From Polyangium fumosum (GTDB taxonomy: Bacteria; Myxococcota_A; Polyangia; Polyangiales; Polyangiaceae): 64,000 nucleotides of DNA. The notes beneath the pieces were generated by a model. That model was not told the origin of the DNA, ran no database searches, and saw nothing but the letters and a program-made list of their open reading frames with translations. The stretch spans positions 248,001 to 312,000 of the forward strand of contig NZ_SSMQ01000001.1 in the NCBI RefSeq assembly GCF_005144585.1, read 5' to 3'. Shown here in pieces: positions 40,343 through 48,716 of this stretch. The position numbers were made by a program, and so were the translations under genes. Numbering within the stretch: the stretch's first letter is position 1; every line of letters starts with the position of its first letter.

Positions 40343-41791
40343 ATGAAGATCCCGCGCCACATCTTCCGCGAGTACGACATCCGCGGCGTCGCCGATCGAG
40401 ACCTCTCGGACGACCTCGCCCGCGAGCTCGGCCGCGCCTTCGCGTTCGTCCTTCGCAAGGACGTTGTCAGCGCTCGGGGCTCCGGATCGCCTTCGGCGTC
40501 CTCTGCCCCGAACCCCGCGCCCCGTGTTGCCGTCGCGCGTGACGGCCGCCTGTCGAGTGATCGCCTCTTCGCGGCGCTCTCCGAGGGCCTGCTCGCGGGC
40601 GGCGCCGACGTCGTGTTCGTCGGCGTGGGCCCGACGCCGATGCTCTACTTCGCCGCGCATCACCTGGAGACGCACGGCGCGATCATGATCACCGCGAGCC
40701 ACAACCCCGCGCCCGACAACGGCTTCAAGATGATGCGCGGCAAGAGCTCGTTCTACGGCGCCGACATCCAGGCCCTCGCCGACCTCATCGAGCAGGGCGT
40801 CGCCCTCGCCGAGCCGCCCGCCGCGCGCGGCAAGCTCAGCGAGACCAGCGTCGTGGACCCGTACATCGAGTCCGTGCGTCGATCGAGCCGCCTCGCCCGC
40901 ACCGACGTCCGCTTCGTCATCGACGCCGGCAACGGCGCGGCGGGTCCGCTCGGCGTCGCGACCCTCTCGGCGCTCGGGCTCTCGCCCGAAGCCCTTTATT
41001 GCGACATCGACGGCACCTTCCCGAACCACCACCCCGACCCCACGGTACCGGCGAACCTCGCCGCGCTGCGCGAGCGCGTGCTCGCCACGGGCGCCACGTT
41101 TGGCGTCGCGTGGGACGGCGACGGCGATCGCGTGGGAGCGATCGACGAGACGGGTGAGGTGATCTGGGGGGACAAGCTGCTCCTGCTCTACGCCCGCGCC
41201 CTGCTCCGCGAACATCCCGGCGCCACCATCCTCGGCGAGGTGAAGTGCTCCGAGACGCTCTACGCCGACATCGAGAAGCACGGCGGGCGGCCGCTCGTGT
41301 GGAAGACGGGGCACTCGCTCATCAAGACGAAGATGAAGGAAGAACACGCGCTCCTCGCCGGCGAGATGAGCGGCCACATGTTCTTCGCCGACCGCTGGCC
41401 GGGCTTCGACGACGCGGTCTACGCCACGGTGCGCCTCGTGGAGATCGTCGCCTCCGAGGGCAAGACGCTGCGCGAGCTGCTCGCCGACGTGCCGCCCACC
41501 TTCGCCACGCCGGAGATCCGCGTCGATTGCCCCGATGCGCTCAAGTTTTCCGTCGTCGCGGACGTCGTCGCGCACTACCGCGGCAAGCGGCCCGTGCTCG
41601 ACATCGACGGCGGGCGCTTCGACTTCGGCGAGGGCGCGTGGGGCCTCTGCCGCGCGTCGAACACGCAGCCCGTGCTCGTGCTCCGCTTCGAGGCGGCCAC
41701 GCCCGAGCGGCGCGACGAGATCCGGCGTGAGGTCGAAGGCGTGGTCGCAGACGCGATCCGCCGCGCGGCCGAGGCAGGCGGCCGCCCGTGA
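40343..41791 (+). CDS. phosphomannomutase/phosphoglucomutase
   Basis: 482 residues from ATG at 40343. HIFREYDIRGVAD opens the first domain; the phosphoserine loop TASHNPAPDNGFKMM has Ser119; the metal loop is DGDGDRVGAID; the sugar loop reads GEMSGHMFF, as in bifunctional AlgC-type enzymes. It interconverts hexose-6-phosphate and hexose-1-phosphate, feeding GDP-mannose or UDP-glucose for polysaccharide. An Ala/Ser/Pro insert of about 20 residues (near 42-62) is unusual. Its stop overlaps the prmC start (GTGA). Confidence 0.93.
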   Translation: MKIPRHIFREYDIRGVADRDLSDDLARELGRAFAFVLRKDVVSARGSGSPSASSAPNPAPRVAVARDGRLSSDRLFAALSEGLLAGGADVVFVGVGPTPMLYFAAHHLETHGAIMITASHNPAPDNGFKMMRGKSSFYGADIQALADLIEQGVALAEPPAARGKLSETSVVDPYIESVRRSSRLARTDVRFVIDAGNGAAGPLGVATLSALGLSPEALYCDIDGTFPNHHPDPTVPANLAALRERVLATGATFGVAWDGDGDRVGAIDETGEVIWGDKLLLLYARALLREHPGATILGEVKCSETLYADIEKHGGRPLVWKTGHSLIKTKMKEEHALLAGEMSGHMFFADRWPGFDDAVYATVRLVEIVASEGKTLRELLADVPPTFATPEIRVDCPDALKFSVVADVVAHYRGKRPVLDIDGGRFDFGEGAWGLCRASNTQPVLVLRFEAATPERRDEIRREVEGVVADAIRRAAEAGGRP

Positions 41792-42735
41792 CGGCGACGC
41801 GCGGCGAGGCGCCGGGCGAGGCGTGGACGATCCGCCGCGTGCTCGCGTGGGCGGTGGACGACCTCAAGAAGCGAGGCTTTTCCTCGGCGCGCCTCGATGC
41901 CGAGCTCTTGCTCTGCCACGTCCTTCGTATCGACCGCATCAAGCTCCTCGTCGACGCCGAGCGCCCGCTCGACAAGGCCGAGCTCGCGCGGTACCGCGAG
42001 CTCTTCCTGCGCCGCCGGAGCGGCGAGCCGATCGCGTACCTGCTCGGCGTGCGCGAGTTCTACGGCAGGCCTTTCCGTGTCGATCGACGTGTCCTCGTCC
42101 CGCGCCCCGACACCGAGACGCTCGTCGAGGTCGCGCTCGCGCGCACGCGTCACCTCGACCTCGCGGCGCGCGTGCTCGACCTTTGCACGGGCTCGGGCTG
42201 CGTCGCGATCTCGCTCGCGCGCGAGCGCCCGACCACGTGTGTGCTCGGCCTCGACCTCTCGCCCGACGCGGCCACGGTCGCGCGGGAGAACGTCGTGCGC
42301 CTCGGCGCCACGAACTGCGCGATCGGCGTCTCCGACCTCTTTTCCGCGCTCGAAGGCCGGAGCGCCGTGTTCGACCTCATCACGGCGAACCCGCCGTACA
42401 TCCCGGAGGCCGAGATCGACACGCTCATGGTGGACGTGCGCGGGTTCGAGCCGCGGCTCGCGCTCTCGGGCGGCGCGGATGGGCTCGTGATCCTTCGGCG
42501 TATCGCGGAGGAGGCGCCGCGGCACCTCGCCCCGGGCGGCGTGCTCGCGGTCGAGGTCATGGCCGGCCAGGCGCCGGACGTGAGCGCGCTCTTCGCGGCG
42601 CAGGGGTTCTCCGCGATCGAAATCCAAAAAGACCTCGGCGGGCACGAGCGGATTGTCTCGGGGGTTTGGGGGCAGAGCCCGGCTCGTCCGGGCGGAGCCC
42701 CCATCGAAGAAACGGTCTGGGCGGGGAAACCATGA
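41788..42735 (+). CDS. prmC: peptide chain release factor glutamine methyltransferase
   Basis: 315 residues from GTG at 41788, overlapping the previous stop. N-terminal helical domain with RLDAELLLCHVLRIDR and the linker GVREFYGRPFRVDRRVLVPR, then the SAM fold (VLDLCTGSGCVAISLA) and the N5-glutamine motif ANPPYIPE with Asn201. It methylates the GGQ glutamine of release factors 1 and 2. The C-terminus is extended by about 25 residues (GQSPARPGGAPIEETVWAG). The end overlaps the next gene (ATGA). The usual partner prfA is not in the window. Confidence 0.95.
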   Translation: MTATRGEAPGEAWTIRRVLAWAVDDLKKRGFSSARLDAELLLCHVLRIDRIKLLVDAERPLDKAELARYRELFLRRRSGEPIAYLLGVREFYGRPFRVDRRVLVPRPDTETLVEVALARTRHLDLAARVLDLCTGSGCVAISLARERPTTCVLGLDLSPDAATVARENVVRLGATNCAIGVSDLFSALEGRSAVFDLITANPPYIPEAEIDTLMVDVRGFEPRLALSGGADGLVILRRIAEEAPRHLAPGGVLAVEVMAGQAPDVSALFAAQGFSAIEIQKDLGGHERIVSGVWGQSPARPGGAPIEETVWAGKP

Positions 42736-43406
42736 AGGCGCCGGGGGGCCGCGCGCCGGGGGATTCGCCCTTGGATGGCGAGGCGCTGCGCATGATCCGC
42801 CAGCGCTCGCTCTTCATGGCGCGGCGGCTCGGGTATCCGGTCGACGTGAGCTTGCCTCTGCTCACGGACCGCGGGGTTTTACGGGACAAGGACGAGGTCG
42901 TCGACCGCATGCTCGCGCTCGACGCGGTCATCGCGTGCGCCTCCGGCATGCCGCCCGAAATCGCCTCCGATTGGGTCTCCGAAATCGGCATCACGGGCTC
43001 GCTCTCCCCTTCGGAGGCGCGTGTCCTCGAAGGGCGCGCCGAGGACGTGCCCGCGGGCCTGCTCGACCGCATGGAGGCGCTCTGGGCGCTCGGCTGGGCC
43101 TCCTCGCTCTTCCGGGCCCTCGATTACGCGCGCATTTGTGGTCCCGAGCTCGCCATGATCTTCGGCGAGCTCGACGACGCCCGCGACGTGCGCGCCTTGC
43201 GCAAGCGCAGCCGATTGCGCCGCCACGAGGAGGTGCTCTCCGCCTGCGACCTCGCCCGCTGCTTGCACCGCGGCGTCGAGATCGCCGCGCGCAAGCGAAT
43301 GAGCTTGCCGGGCAAGGTCCAGCCGAACGTCATCCTGGAGCGACGCAAGGCGCTCGAATGGCTGCTCGGCGAGGAAGAGTGGGACGAGGTGTTCGTGGGG
43401 GCGTGA
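42732..43406 (+). CDS. DUF4272-type protein
   Basis: 224 residues from ATG at 42732, coupled to prmC by ATGA. The conserved part reads RQRSLFMARRLGYPVDVSLP, then MEALWALGWASSLFRALD, then SACDLARCLHRGVEIAARKR and ILERRKALEWLLGEEEWDEV, which fits DUF4272. These all-helical proteins are widespread and of unknown function. No signal peptide. It is convergent with the barrel-like gene, 17 bp apart. Confidence 0.75.
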   Translation: MKAPGGRAPGDSPLDGEALRMIRQRSLFMARRLGYPVDVSLPLLTDRGVLRDKDEVVDRMLALDAVIACASGMPPEIASDWVSEIGITGSLSPSEARVLEGRAEDVPAGLLDRMEALWALGWASSLFRALDYARICGPELAMIFGELDDARDVRALRKRSRLRRHEEVLSACDLARCLHRGVEIAARKRMSLPGKVQPNVILERRKALEWLLGEEEWDEVFVGA

Positions 43407-43422
43407 ATCCACGCCCGCGGAA

Positions 43423-44193
43423 TCACTTGTGCCGCGGATAAAGCGTCGTCCGCCACCCGAGCACGAAGGCCCCGCCGCGGATCGAGTTTCCGTACATGTA
43501 ATCGTACGCCAGGTACGGCCCCATTCCGAGCTTCGACCCGAACCGGAACCCCTCGTAAAACACCCCGAGCCCGAGCGCCGAGGTCAGACCTCCGTCGACG
43601 AGCAACGTGTCCTGATCGTCGGCCGGCGTCACGATCGCCGTCCCCACGCCCGTCTCCGCCATCAGCCCGAGATCACGCAGCGACCCGCCGAGCGTGTAGA
43701 GCGGGAAGATCTCCGTGTGAAACCCGACCATCCCGCTGAAAAACACCTTGTCGCCCGCGTCGAGCCCGATCGCCCCGAAGGTCAGGCCGAACGTCAAGAA
43801 GTCCCGCAGCGCCGCGCCCGCCCACGCGCGTGCGCTGAAGCCCGCGCCGATCCCGGTGTCCGTGTAGTAGCGCAGGAGCCCGATCTTCGTCGGGTCGTTC
43901 GGGAACCCCGACGCGCTGCCGAGCGACGCGCCGATCGCGAGCCCGAACGTGAAGCTGCTCCGTCGCTCCGACGTCACTTCGCGTAACGTCGGGTCGTTCT
44001 GGTCTTCCATGCCGCTCGTCCCGAGCGTCCGGATCCCGGCCTCTTCCTTCTTCGCCTCGGCTTGCGCCTCCGTCGTGCTCCGGCCGCCGCGCGGCCCTTG
44101 CTGCGCGTTCGACGGCGAAGCCCACGACAGGATCGTGCAGGTGAGGGCGACGGACAGAGCGGCCACTTTTTTCGGGGAAACAACCTTCGCCAT
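43423..44193 (-). CDS. outer-membrane beta-barrel-like protein
   Basis: 256 residues from ATG at 44193, signal peptide ending ASPSNAQQ (about residues 1-31). The mature chain has a disordered, Glu-rich start and then alternating, Gly/aromatic-rich strands (SSFTFGLAIGASLGSASG, TFGLTFGAIGLDAGDKVF) ending in TTLYPRHK, as in small transmembrane barrels. No precise family. Divergent from the double radical SAM gene with 30 bp between starts. Confidence 0.7.
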   Translation of the reverse strand: MAKVVSPKKVAALSVALTCTILSWASPSNAQQGPRGGRSTTEAQAEAKKEEAGIRTLGTSGMEDQNDPTLREVTSERRSSFTFGLAIGASLGSASGFPNDPTKIGLLRYYTDTGIGAGFSARAWAGAALRDFLTFGLTFGAIGLDAGDKVFFSGMVGFHTEIFPLYTLGGSLRDLGLMAETGVGTAIVTPADDQDTLLVDGGLTSALGLGVFYEGFRFGSKLGMGPYLAYDYMYGNSIRGGAFVLGWRTTLYPRHK

Positions 44194-44223
44194 GCGGAGC
44201 CCTTCCCTTATACGATACGGCGG

Positions 44224-46578
44224 ATGTCTCGCATCGCGATCGTCTTCCCTCCGATCCGCGTCTCGCGCGACTTCATCGACTACCCGTACTTCGCGGACCT
44301 CGGCGCCCTCCAGGCCGCCGCCGTCCTGCGCGCGTCGGGCTTCGAGGTCGACCTCGTCGACGCGCTCGCGATGGAGGGCGCGACGCTCGCGAGCCACGAC
44401 GACGACGCGGGCTACGTGCGGCTCGGCGCCTCGCTCGACAAGGTCCTCGCGCGGGTTTCGGCCGAGGCCGACGCCGTCCTCGTCGCGTACACGCCGTTTC
44501 ATCGGCCGCCCTCGCGCGACGATCTGCTTGGGAAGCTCCTCGCTGGTCTCGCCGCGCATCGTCCGGATCGTCCCATGGTCTTGGCAGACCTCTACCAGAG
44601 CGGCCAGCACGTCGTCGACGTCCCGTCGAGCGAGATCCTCGCCGCCTACCCCGAGGTCTCCGTCTTGATCCGGTACGAGGCCGAAGGCGTACTCGCGCGG
44701 GTTTTTTCCGATCTCGAACGACAAGGCCGGCCCCAGGAGCCCTTCGCCCTCGTCCCCGAGGAGCCGCCCCGCCTCGACGACCTGCCCTTGCCCGCGTGGG
44801 ACCTCGTCGATCTGCCGGCCTACTTCGCCTTCCACGAGGCCACGATCCAGGGCCTCGGCCGGCCTCACTGGGCCTTCCCGATCGACGGACATAGCGCGCC
44901 GATCCTCACGAGCCGCGGCTGCCCCTACCGCTGCGTCCACTGCTCCTCGAACCCCACGGCCCGCAAAGACGGCGAGCTCGTGGCGCCGAAGACCCAGCGC
45001 CGCTACGCCCCCGCCTACCTCGACCGCCTCCTCGGCGACCTCGCCGCGCGTGGCGTGCGCCGCGTGCACCTGCTCGACGAGCTCGTCAACGTGAACGAGC
45101 GGCACTTCGACGCCGTGCTCGACCTGCTCGAAAAGCACGATCTGCGCTTCGAGATCCCGAACGGCGTGCGCGCCGACTACGTCCTTCCGCGCCACGTCGA
45201 GGCCATGAAGGATCGGATGACCACGCTCAGCGTGAGCGCCGAGAGCGGCGTGCAGCGCGTCGTCGACGAGGTGGTCGACAAACAGCTCGACCTCGGCGCC
45301 ATCAAGGAAGCGGCGAAGCTCGCGCAGGCGGCCGCGCTCCCGATGCTCGTGCACTTCATGATCGGCCTGCCCGGCGAGACGAAGCGCGACATCAACGGCA
45401 CGCTCGCCTTCGCGCTCGACCTCTTCGAGGAGACGGGCGCGTTCCCGAGCGTCCAGTTCGCCACGCCCCTGCCCGGCACGCGCCTCGGCGCCGAGGCCAA
45501 GAAGAAGGGCCGCGCGCTGCCCGTCGTGAACGACTGGGGCCCGCGCTTCCAGCAAGCGCCGACGATCGAGACCGACGCCTTCACCGAGGACGACCTTCGC
45601 CGCTTCAAGTGGACGTTCGATCAGCGCATCGGCGCCTCGCAGGGCCCGAAGAAGGTGATCATGAACGTCACCTACAAGTGCAACAATCGCTGCACCTTCT
45701 GCGCGACCGGCACGCGCACGCAGTTCGACGGCGACCTCGACAGGCAGCGCGAGCTGCTCGTGAAGTACCGCAAGCTCGGCGTCACGCTCCTCGACTTCGA
45801 CGGCGGCGAACCCACGCTCAACCCGAACCTCGTCCGCCTCGTCGGCTTCGCCCGCCGCATCGGCTACGAGCGCGTCAACGTCACCACGAACGCGCGCATG
45901 TCGAGCTACGAGGACTACGCGAAGAAGCTCGTCCACTCCGGCGTCACCTCGATCCTCACGAGCATCCACGGCCCCGACGCGCAGACGCACGCGCAGAACG
46001 TGGGCGTCGCCGAGGCCTTCGATCAGACCGTCGCCGGCGTGAAACACTTCGTCCGCCTCGCGCCGCCCGGCGTCGAGCTCGGGGCCAACATCACGCTCAC
46101 GAAGTCGAACCACAAGAAGCTCCACGACGTCGCCGCGCTCGTCTTCGATCTCGGCCTGCGCTGGTTCAACATCCAGTTCCTCACGCCCTTCGGCCGCGCC
46201 ACGAGCTCGGTCTGCCCCGACACGAGTGTCGCCGCGGAGGAGACGAAACGCGTCATCGACGACTTCCGCGATCGCATGAAGATCCAGGTCATCAACCTGC
46301 CCTTCTGCTTCATGCCCGGCTACGAGGCGTTCCTCCTCGGCGACATGCTCAAGCTCGAACGGCACATGCTCTTCGTGAACAACGAGGAGGTGAACCTCTT
46401 CGAGTACCTGCGCGAGCGGCGCGTGAAAAAGGCTGTCTGCGAGACGTGCCCGCACGAGGTCTTTTGCGGCGGATTCTACGAGCTCGAGCAGGTCCCCGAG
46501 CCGACGTGGCTCATCCGGCCCGAGGATCTCGTCCGTCCGATCGGAGCGGATGTTCCGCGACCGTTCGCGCGCCCGTGA
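44224..46578 (+). CDS. double radical SAM protein (B12-binding-like + radical SAM + radical SAM)
   Basis: 784 residues from ATG at 44224. Residues ~1-150 have the B12-binding-like Rossmann fold (IAIVFPPIRVSRDFIDYPYF) but no DxHxxG, so cobalamin may not bind. The first radical SAM core has C233/C237/C240 (SRGCPYRCVHC) in a TIM-barrel to about 450, including FMIGLPGETKRDIN. The second core has C486/C490/C493 (TYKCNNRCTFC) and the SAM-binding DGGEPT. A C-terminal set C739/C742/C748 (CETCPHEVFCGG) with a nearby Cys in INLPFCFMPGY suggests an auxiliary cluster as in SPASM/twitch proteins. The substrate is unknown; neighbours do not resemble a known maturation pathway. Confidence 0.9.
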   Translation: MSRIAIVFPPIRVSRDFIDYPYFADLGALQAAAVLRASGFEVDLVDALAMEGATLASHDDDAGYVRLGASLDKVLARVSAEADAVLVAYTPFHRPPSRDDLLGKLLAGLAAHRPDRPMVLADLYQSGQHVVDVPSSEILAAYPEVSVLIRYEAEGVLARVFSDLERQGRPQEPFALVPEEPPRLDDLPLPAWDLVDLPAYFAFHEATIQGLGRPHWAFPIDGHSAPILTSRGCPYRCVHCSSNPTARKDGELVAPKTQRRYAPAYLDRLLGDLAARGVRRVHLLDELVNVNERHFDAVLDLLEKHDLRFEIPNGVRADYVLPRHVEAMKDRMTTLSVSAESGVQRVVDEVVDKQLDLGAIKEAAKLAQAAALPMLVHFMIGLPGETKRDINGTLAFALDLFEETGAFPSVQFATPLPGTRLGAEAKKKGRALPVVNDWGPRFQQAPTIETDAFTEDDLRRFKWTFDQRIGASQGPKKVIMNVTYKCNNRCTFCATGTRTQFDGDLDRQRELLVKYRKLGVTLLDFDGGEPTLNPNLVRLVGFARRIGYERVNVTTNARMSSYEDYAKKLVHSGVTSILTSIHGPDAQTHAQNVGVAEAFDQTVAGVKHFVRLAPPGVELGANITLTKSNHKKLHDVAALVFDLGLRWFNIQFLTPFGRATSSVCPDTSVAAEETKRVIDDFRDRMKIQVINLPFCFMPGYEAFLLGDMLKLERHMLFVNNEEVNLFEYLRERRVKKAVCETCPHEVFCGGFYELEQVPEPTWLIRPEDLVRPIGADVPRPFARP

Positions 46579-47365
46579 CGAGCCCCTTCGCGACGACCGC
46601 AGCGACGAGCACCACGACGCCGAGCACCCGCAAAGGCCAGCCGAGGTAGAGCACCCAGCCGTCGTGCTCCAGGCTCACGAGCGCGAGCGAGAGCCCCACG
46701 AGCCCTGCCACGATCTCCGTCACCCGGCTCCGCGCGCCTTCCTCGCCCACCTTCGGCGCGTGCGAGAGCGCGTGCAGCAAGAGCCCCGCCACCGCCGCCA
46801 CGAGCCACGGCCGGATCGACGCGATACGCGCCGCGCCCACGAGGTCGAGGGACATCGCCCCGGCCACGGTCGAGAGCGCGCAGCCGACGAGCGAGAGCGC
46901 CGCGACGACCTTGCTCTTCGGCCTCGCCACGTGGTCGAGCGCCTGGATCGCCACCACCATCGCGAGCGGCACCGTGTGCCCCGCGATCGCGAGCACGATC
47001 GTCGGCTGAAGCTCGCCCGCGCGCGAGAGCGAGGCGACGGCCGTGCCCTCGCCGGCCTGATGCAGGAGCACCGCGGCGTAGCCCATGAGGAGCGTGGGAC
47101 CGTCCGTGTGCCCGTTCCGCTGGGGCGCGAGCCGTTCGATCAAAAACGGCACGAGGAAGCCGGCCGCCGCAGCTCCGAGCGCTAGCCAGCCGGCCTCGGC
47201 GATGGCCTCGGGCAAGAGGTGCAGGAGCGCGACCGCGGCCGACGCGACCATCGCGAACGTCCCGAGCCCCGGCATGACGCGTTGCCCGTGGTCACGCCAG
47301 ATCGCGGCGATGCCGCCGAGCAGGACGGCGAGCGCGAGGACGGCGAGCCCGGCGGGGAGGGACAC
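46511..47365 (-). CDS. ZIP-like metal transporter
   Basis: 284 residues from GTG at 47365. Eight hydrophobic helices; helix 2 ends VALLHLLPEAIAEAG, helix 4 has LLHQAGEGTAVAS and helix 5 AIAGHTVPLAMVVAI, echoing the metal-binding HxxxEG and HxxPE motifs of ZIP proteins, though both are altered. It may take up zinc or iron, or be a relative with another role. Its last 68 bp overlap the 3' end of the convergent radical SAM gene. Confidence 0.65.
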   Translation of the reverse strand: MSLPAGLAVLALAVLLGGIAAIWRDHGQRVMPGLGTFAMVASAAVALLHLLPEAIAEAGWLALGAAAAGFLVPFLIERLAPQRNGHTDGPTLLMGYAAVLLHQAGEGTAVASLSRAGELQPTIVLAIAGHTVPLAMVVAIQALDHVARPKSKVVAALSLVGCALSTVAGAMSLDLVGAARIASIRPWLVAAVAGLLLHALSHAPKVGEEGARSRVTEIVAGLVGLSLALVSLEHDGWVLYLGWPLRVLGVVVLVAAVVAKGLVTGARTVAEHPLRSDGRDPRAG

Positions 47366-47493
47366 GGCGCGCGTCGTAGCATGAATTCGTGCCGGTCCGA
47401 TCGAGAGCCTTCTCCTCTCGCGGTGTGTCTCGGACGCGTGTACTGTCGGGCCCGTTCGTCGAAGGAGCGCCACGCGGCGCGAGGGAGGATGGG

Positions 47494-47853
47494 ATGGACC
47501 CGGCAGAACGCGGCTTTTTGTCAGTGATCGGCGGTCTCGCCACGGGGGTGCATGTCCTCGTGGCCATCGCCGTACTCGTGCTCGGGCTCGTCGTCGTGCG
47601 GCCGGTGAACCAGAATGCAGGGTTCGTCTTCGCGGGCGCTGGGGGCGTGCGGCTCGTCGGCCTCGTGCTCGACTTCATCGTCGACGCGCTGATGGCGAAC
47701 GCCGGCTTTGACGCGATCATGATGTGGAACGCGCTCAACAGCGTGATCTCGATCGGCACGAGCGTGGTGTTCTTCGGCGGGATCGCGTTTGGAGCGTACA
47801 CGCTCGCGGAGACGCGGCCGCAGCAGAAGGGCGGTGGGGCATGGGCGGGATGA
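47494..47853 (+). CDS. small membrane protein, 119 residues
   Basis: ATG at 47494 just after GGAGGATGG. Three hydrophobic helices (VIGGLATGVHVLVAIAVLVLG, AGGVRLVGLVLDFIVDALM, SIGTSVVFFGGIAFGAYTLA). The C-terminus is polar (RPQQKGGG). The next gene overlaps by 13 bp and has the same general size and topology, so the pair may form a heteromer. Family unknown. Confidence 0.7.
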   Translation: MDPAERGFLSVIGGLATGVHVLVAIAVLVLGLVVVRPVNQNAGFVFAGAGGVRLVGLVLDFIVDALMANAGFDAIMMWNALNSVISIGTSVVFFGGIAFGAYTLAETRPQQKGGGAWAG

Positions 47854-48212
47854 GCGGCGTCGGAGCGGGCTTGCTCAGTCTCGCGAGCGTCGCCGTGCTG
47901 ACGCTGCTCGGGGTCGGCCTCGTCACCGTGGGGCTCGGCACCGTGAAGAAGGTGCATGGCCCTGCGGGGTTCTGCCTCGCGGGCGCGGGGGCGCTCATCG
48001 CGTTTGCCTCGATCTTGCGGCAGCTCTTGAGCTTCGCGTTGAGCTTCGCCGGCATGAGGCTCGGGACGATGTTCACGCTCACGCAGGTCCTCACGATGGG
48101 CATGCACGTCCTCGCGGCCGTGCTCCTGCCGGTGTCGATCTTCCTGCTCGCGACGGCGATCAAGCAGGGGGCCGGGCAGATCCAGACGCAGGGGACGCGC
48201 ATCCACTACTGA
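47841..48212 (+). CDS. small membrane protein, 123 residues
   Basis: ATG at 47841, overlapping the preceding gene by 13 bp. Three to four hydrophobic helices (LLSLASVAVLTLLGVGLVTV, AGFCLAGAGALIAFASILRQ, LTMGMHVLAAVLLPVSIFLL). It resembles its neighbour in layout and may be a diverged paralogue. It lies 78 bp upstream of the encapsulated ferritin gene on the same strand. Function unknown. Confidence 0.68.
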   Translation: MGGMSGVGAGLLSLASVAVLTLLGVGLVTVGLGTVKKVHGPAGFCLAGAGALIAFASILRQLLSFALSFAGMRLGTMFTLTQVLTMGMHVLAAVLLPVSIFLLATAIKQGAGQIQTQGTRIHY

Positions 48213-48290
48213 ACTCCGGCCGCGTTTGCCTGCGCGGCCTTTGCCCTCGACGCTCCGCAACGCGCGCCCCGACTTCGGCATCCGAAGGGT

Positions 48291-48710
48291 ATGGGCAGCG
48301 AGACCTACCACGAGCCGTACGACGTCCTGTCGCCCGCGGCTCGCGACATGCACCGAGCGCTCTGGTCCCTCATCGAGGAACTCGAGGCCATCGATTGGTA
48401 CGCGCAGCGCGCCGAGGTCACGAACGACGCGGAGCTCAAGGCCGTCCTCTTGCACAACCGTGCCGAGGAGATCGAGCACGCGATGATGAACCTCGAATGG
48501 ATCCGCCGGCAGGATCCCTTATTCGACAAGAATATCCGCACCTACTTGCTGAAGGACGTCCCGATCACCGAGATCGAGGCGAGCGAGGAGAGAAAACAAG
48601 CGGGTGAAGCGCAAGGGGCGAGGGCGGGGGCGTCACCACCGCCTGCGCCCTCGCCGCCGCGCGCCGGCGCGGGTCGTGGGCTCGGCATTGCCAGCTTGAG
48701 GAGGAGGTGA
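48291..48710 (+). CDS. encapsulated ferritin-like protein (EncFtn) with encapsulin targeting tail
   Basis: 139 residues. YHEPYDVLSPAARDMHRAL and SLIEELEAIDWYAQRAE, then HNRAEEIEHAMMNLEWIRR match the two-helix encapsulated ferritins. By alignment from memory with Rhodospirillum rubrum EncFtn, the ferroxidase ligands would be E30, E60 and H63, with W36/Y37 nearby. It dimerises, oxidises Fe(II) and stores iron inside the shell. After a Pro/Ala linker (about 105-127) the C-terminus GLGIASLRRR fits the cargo-loading peptide (LTVGSLRR type). The shell gene follows 3 bp downstream. Confidence 0.95.
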   Translation: MGSETYHEPYDVLSPAARDMHRALWSLIEELEAIDWYAQRAEVTNDAELKAVLLHNRAEEIEHAMMNLEWIRRQDPLFDKNIRTYLLKDVPITEIEASEERKQAGEAQGARAGASPPPAPSPPRAGAGRGLGIASLRRR

Positions 48711-48716
48711 ATCGTG
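48699..48716 (+). promoter_or_regulatory. Shine-Dalgarno of the encapsulin gene inside the EncFtn targeting-tail codons
   Basis: The last three codons of the ferritin (AGG AGG AGG, 48699-48707) plus TGA give GAGGAGGTGA, a near-perfect complement to the 16S tail. The encapsulin GTG starts at 48714, 6 nt after the core. The same bases encode the arginine end of the cargo tag and set translation of the shell gene. Confidence 0.8.

Noticed and set aside
44062-44223. Earlier in-frame start for the double radical SAM gene
   Set aside because: It would overlap the signal peptide of the divergent barrel gene and adds an Arg-rich stretch; MSRIAIVFPP at 44224 is the natural start.
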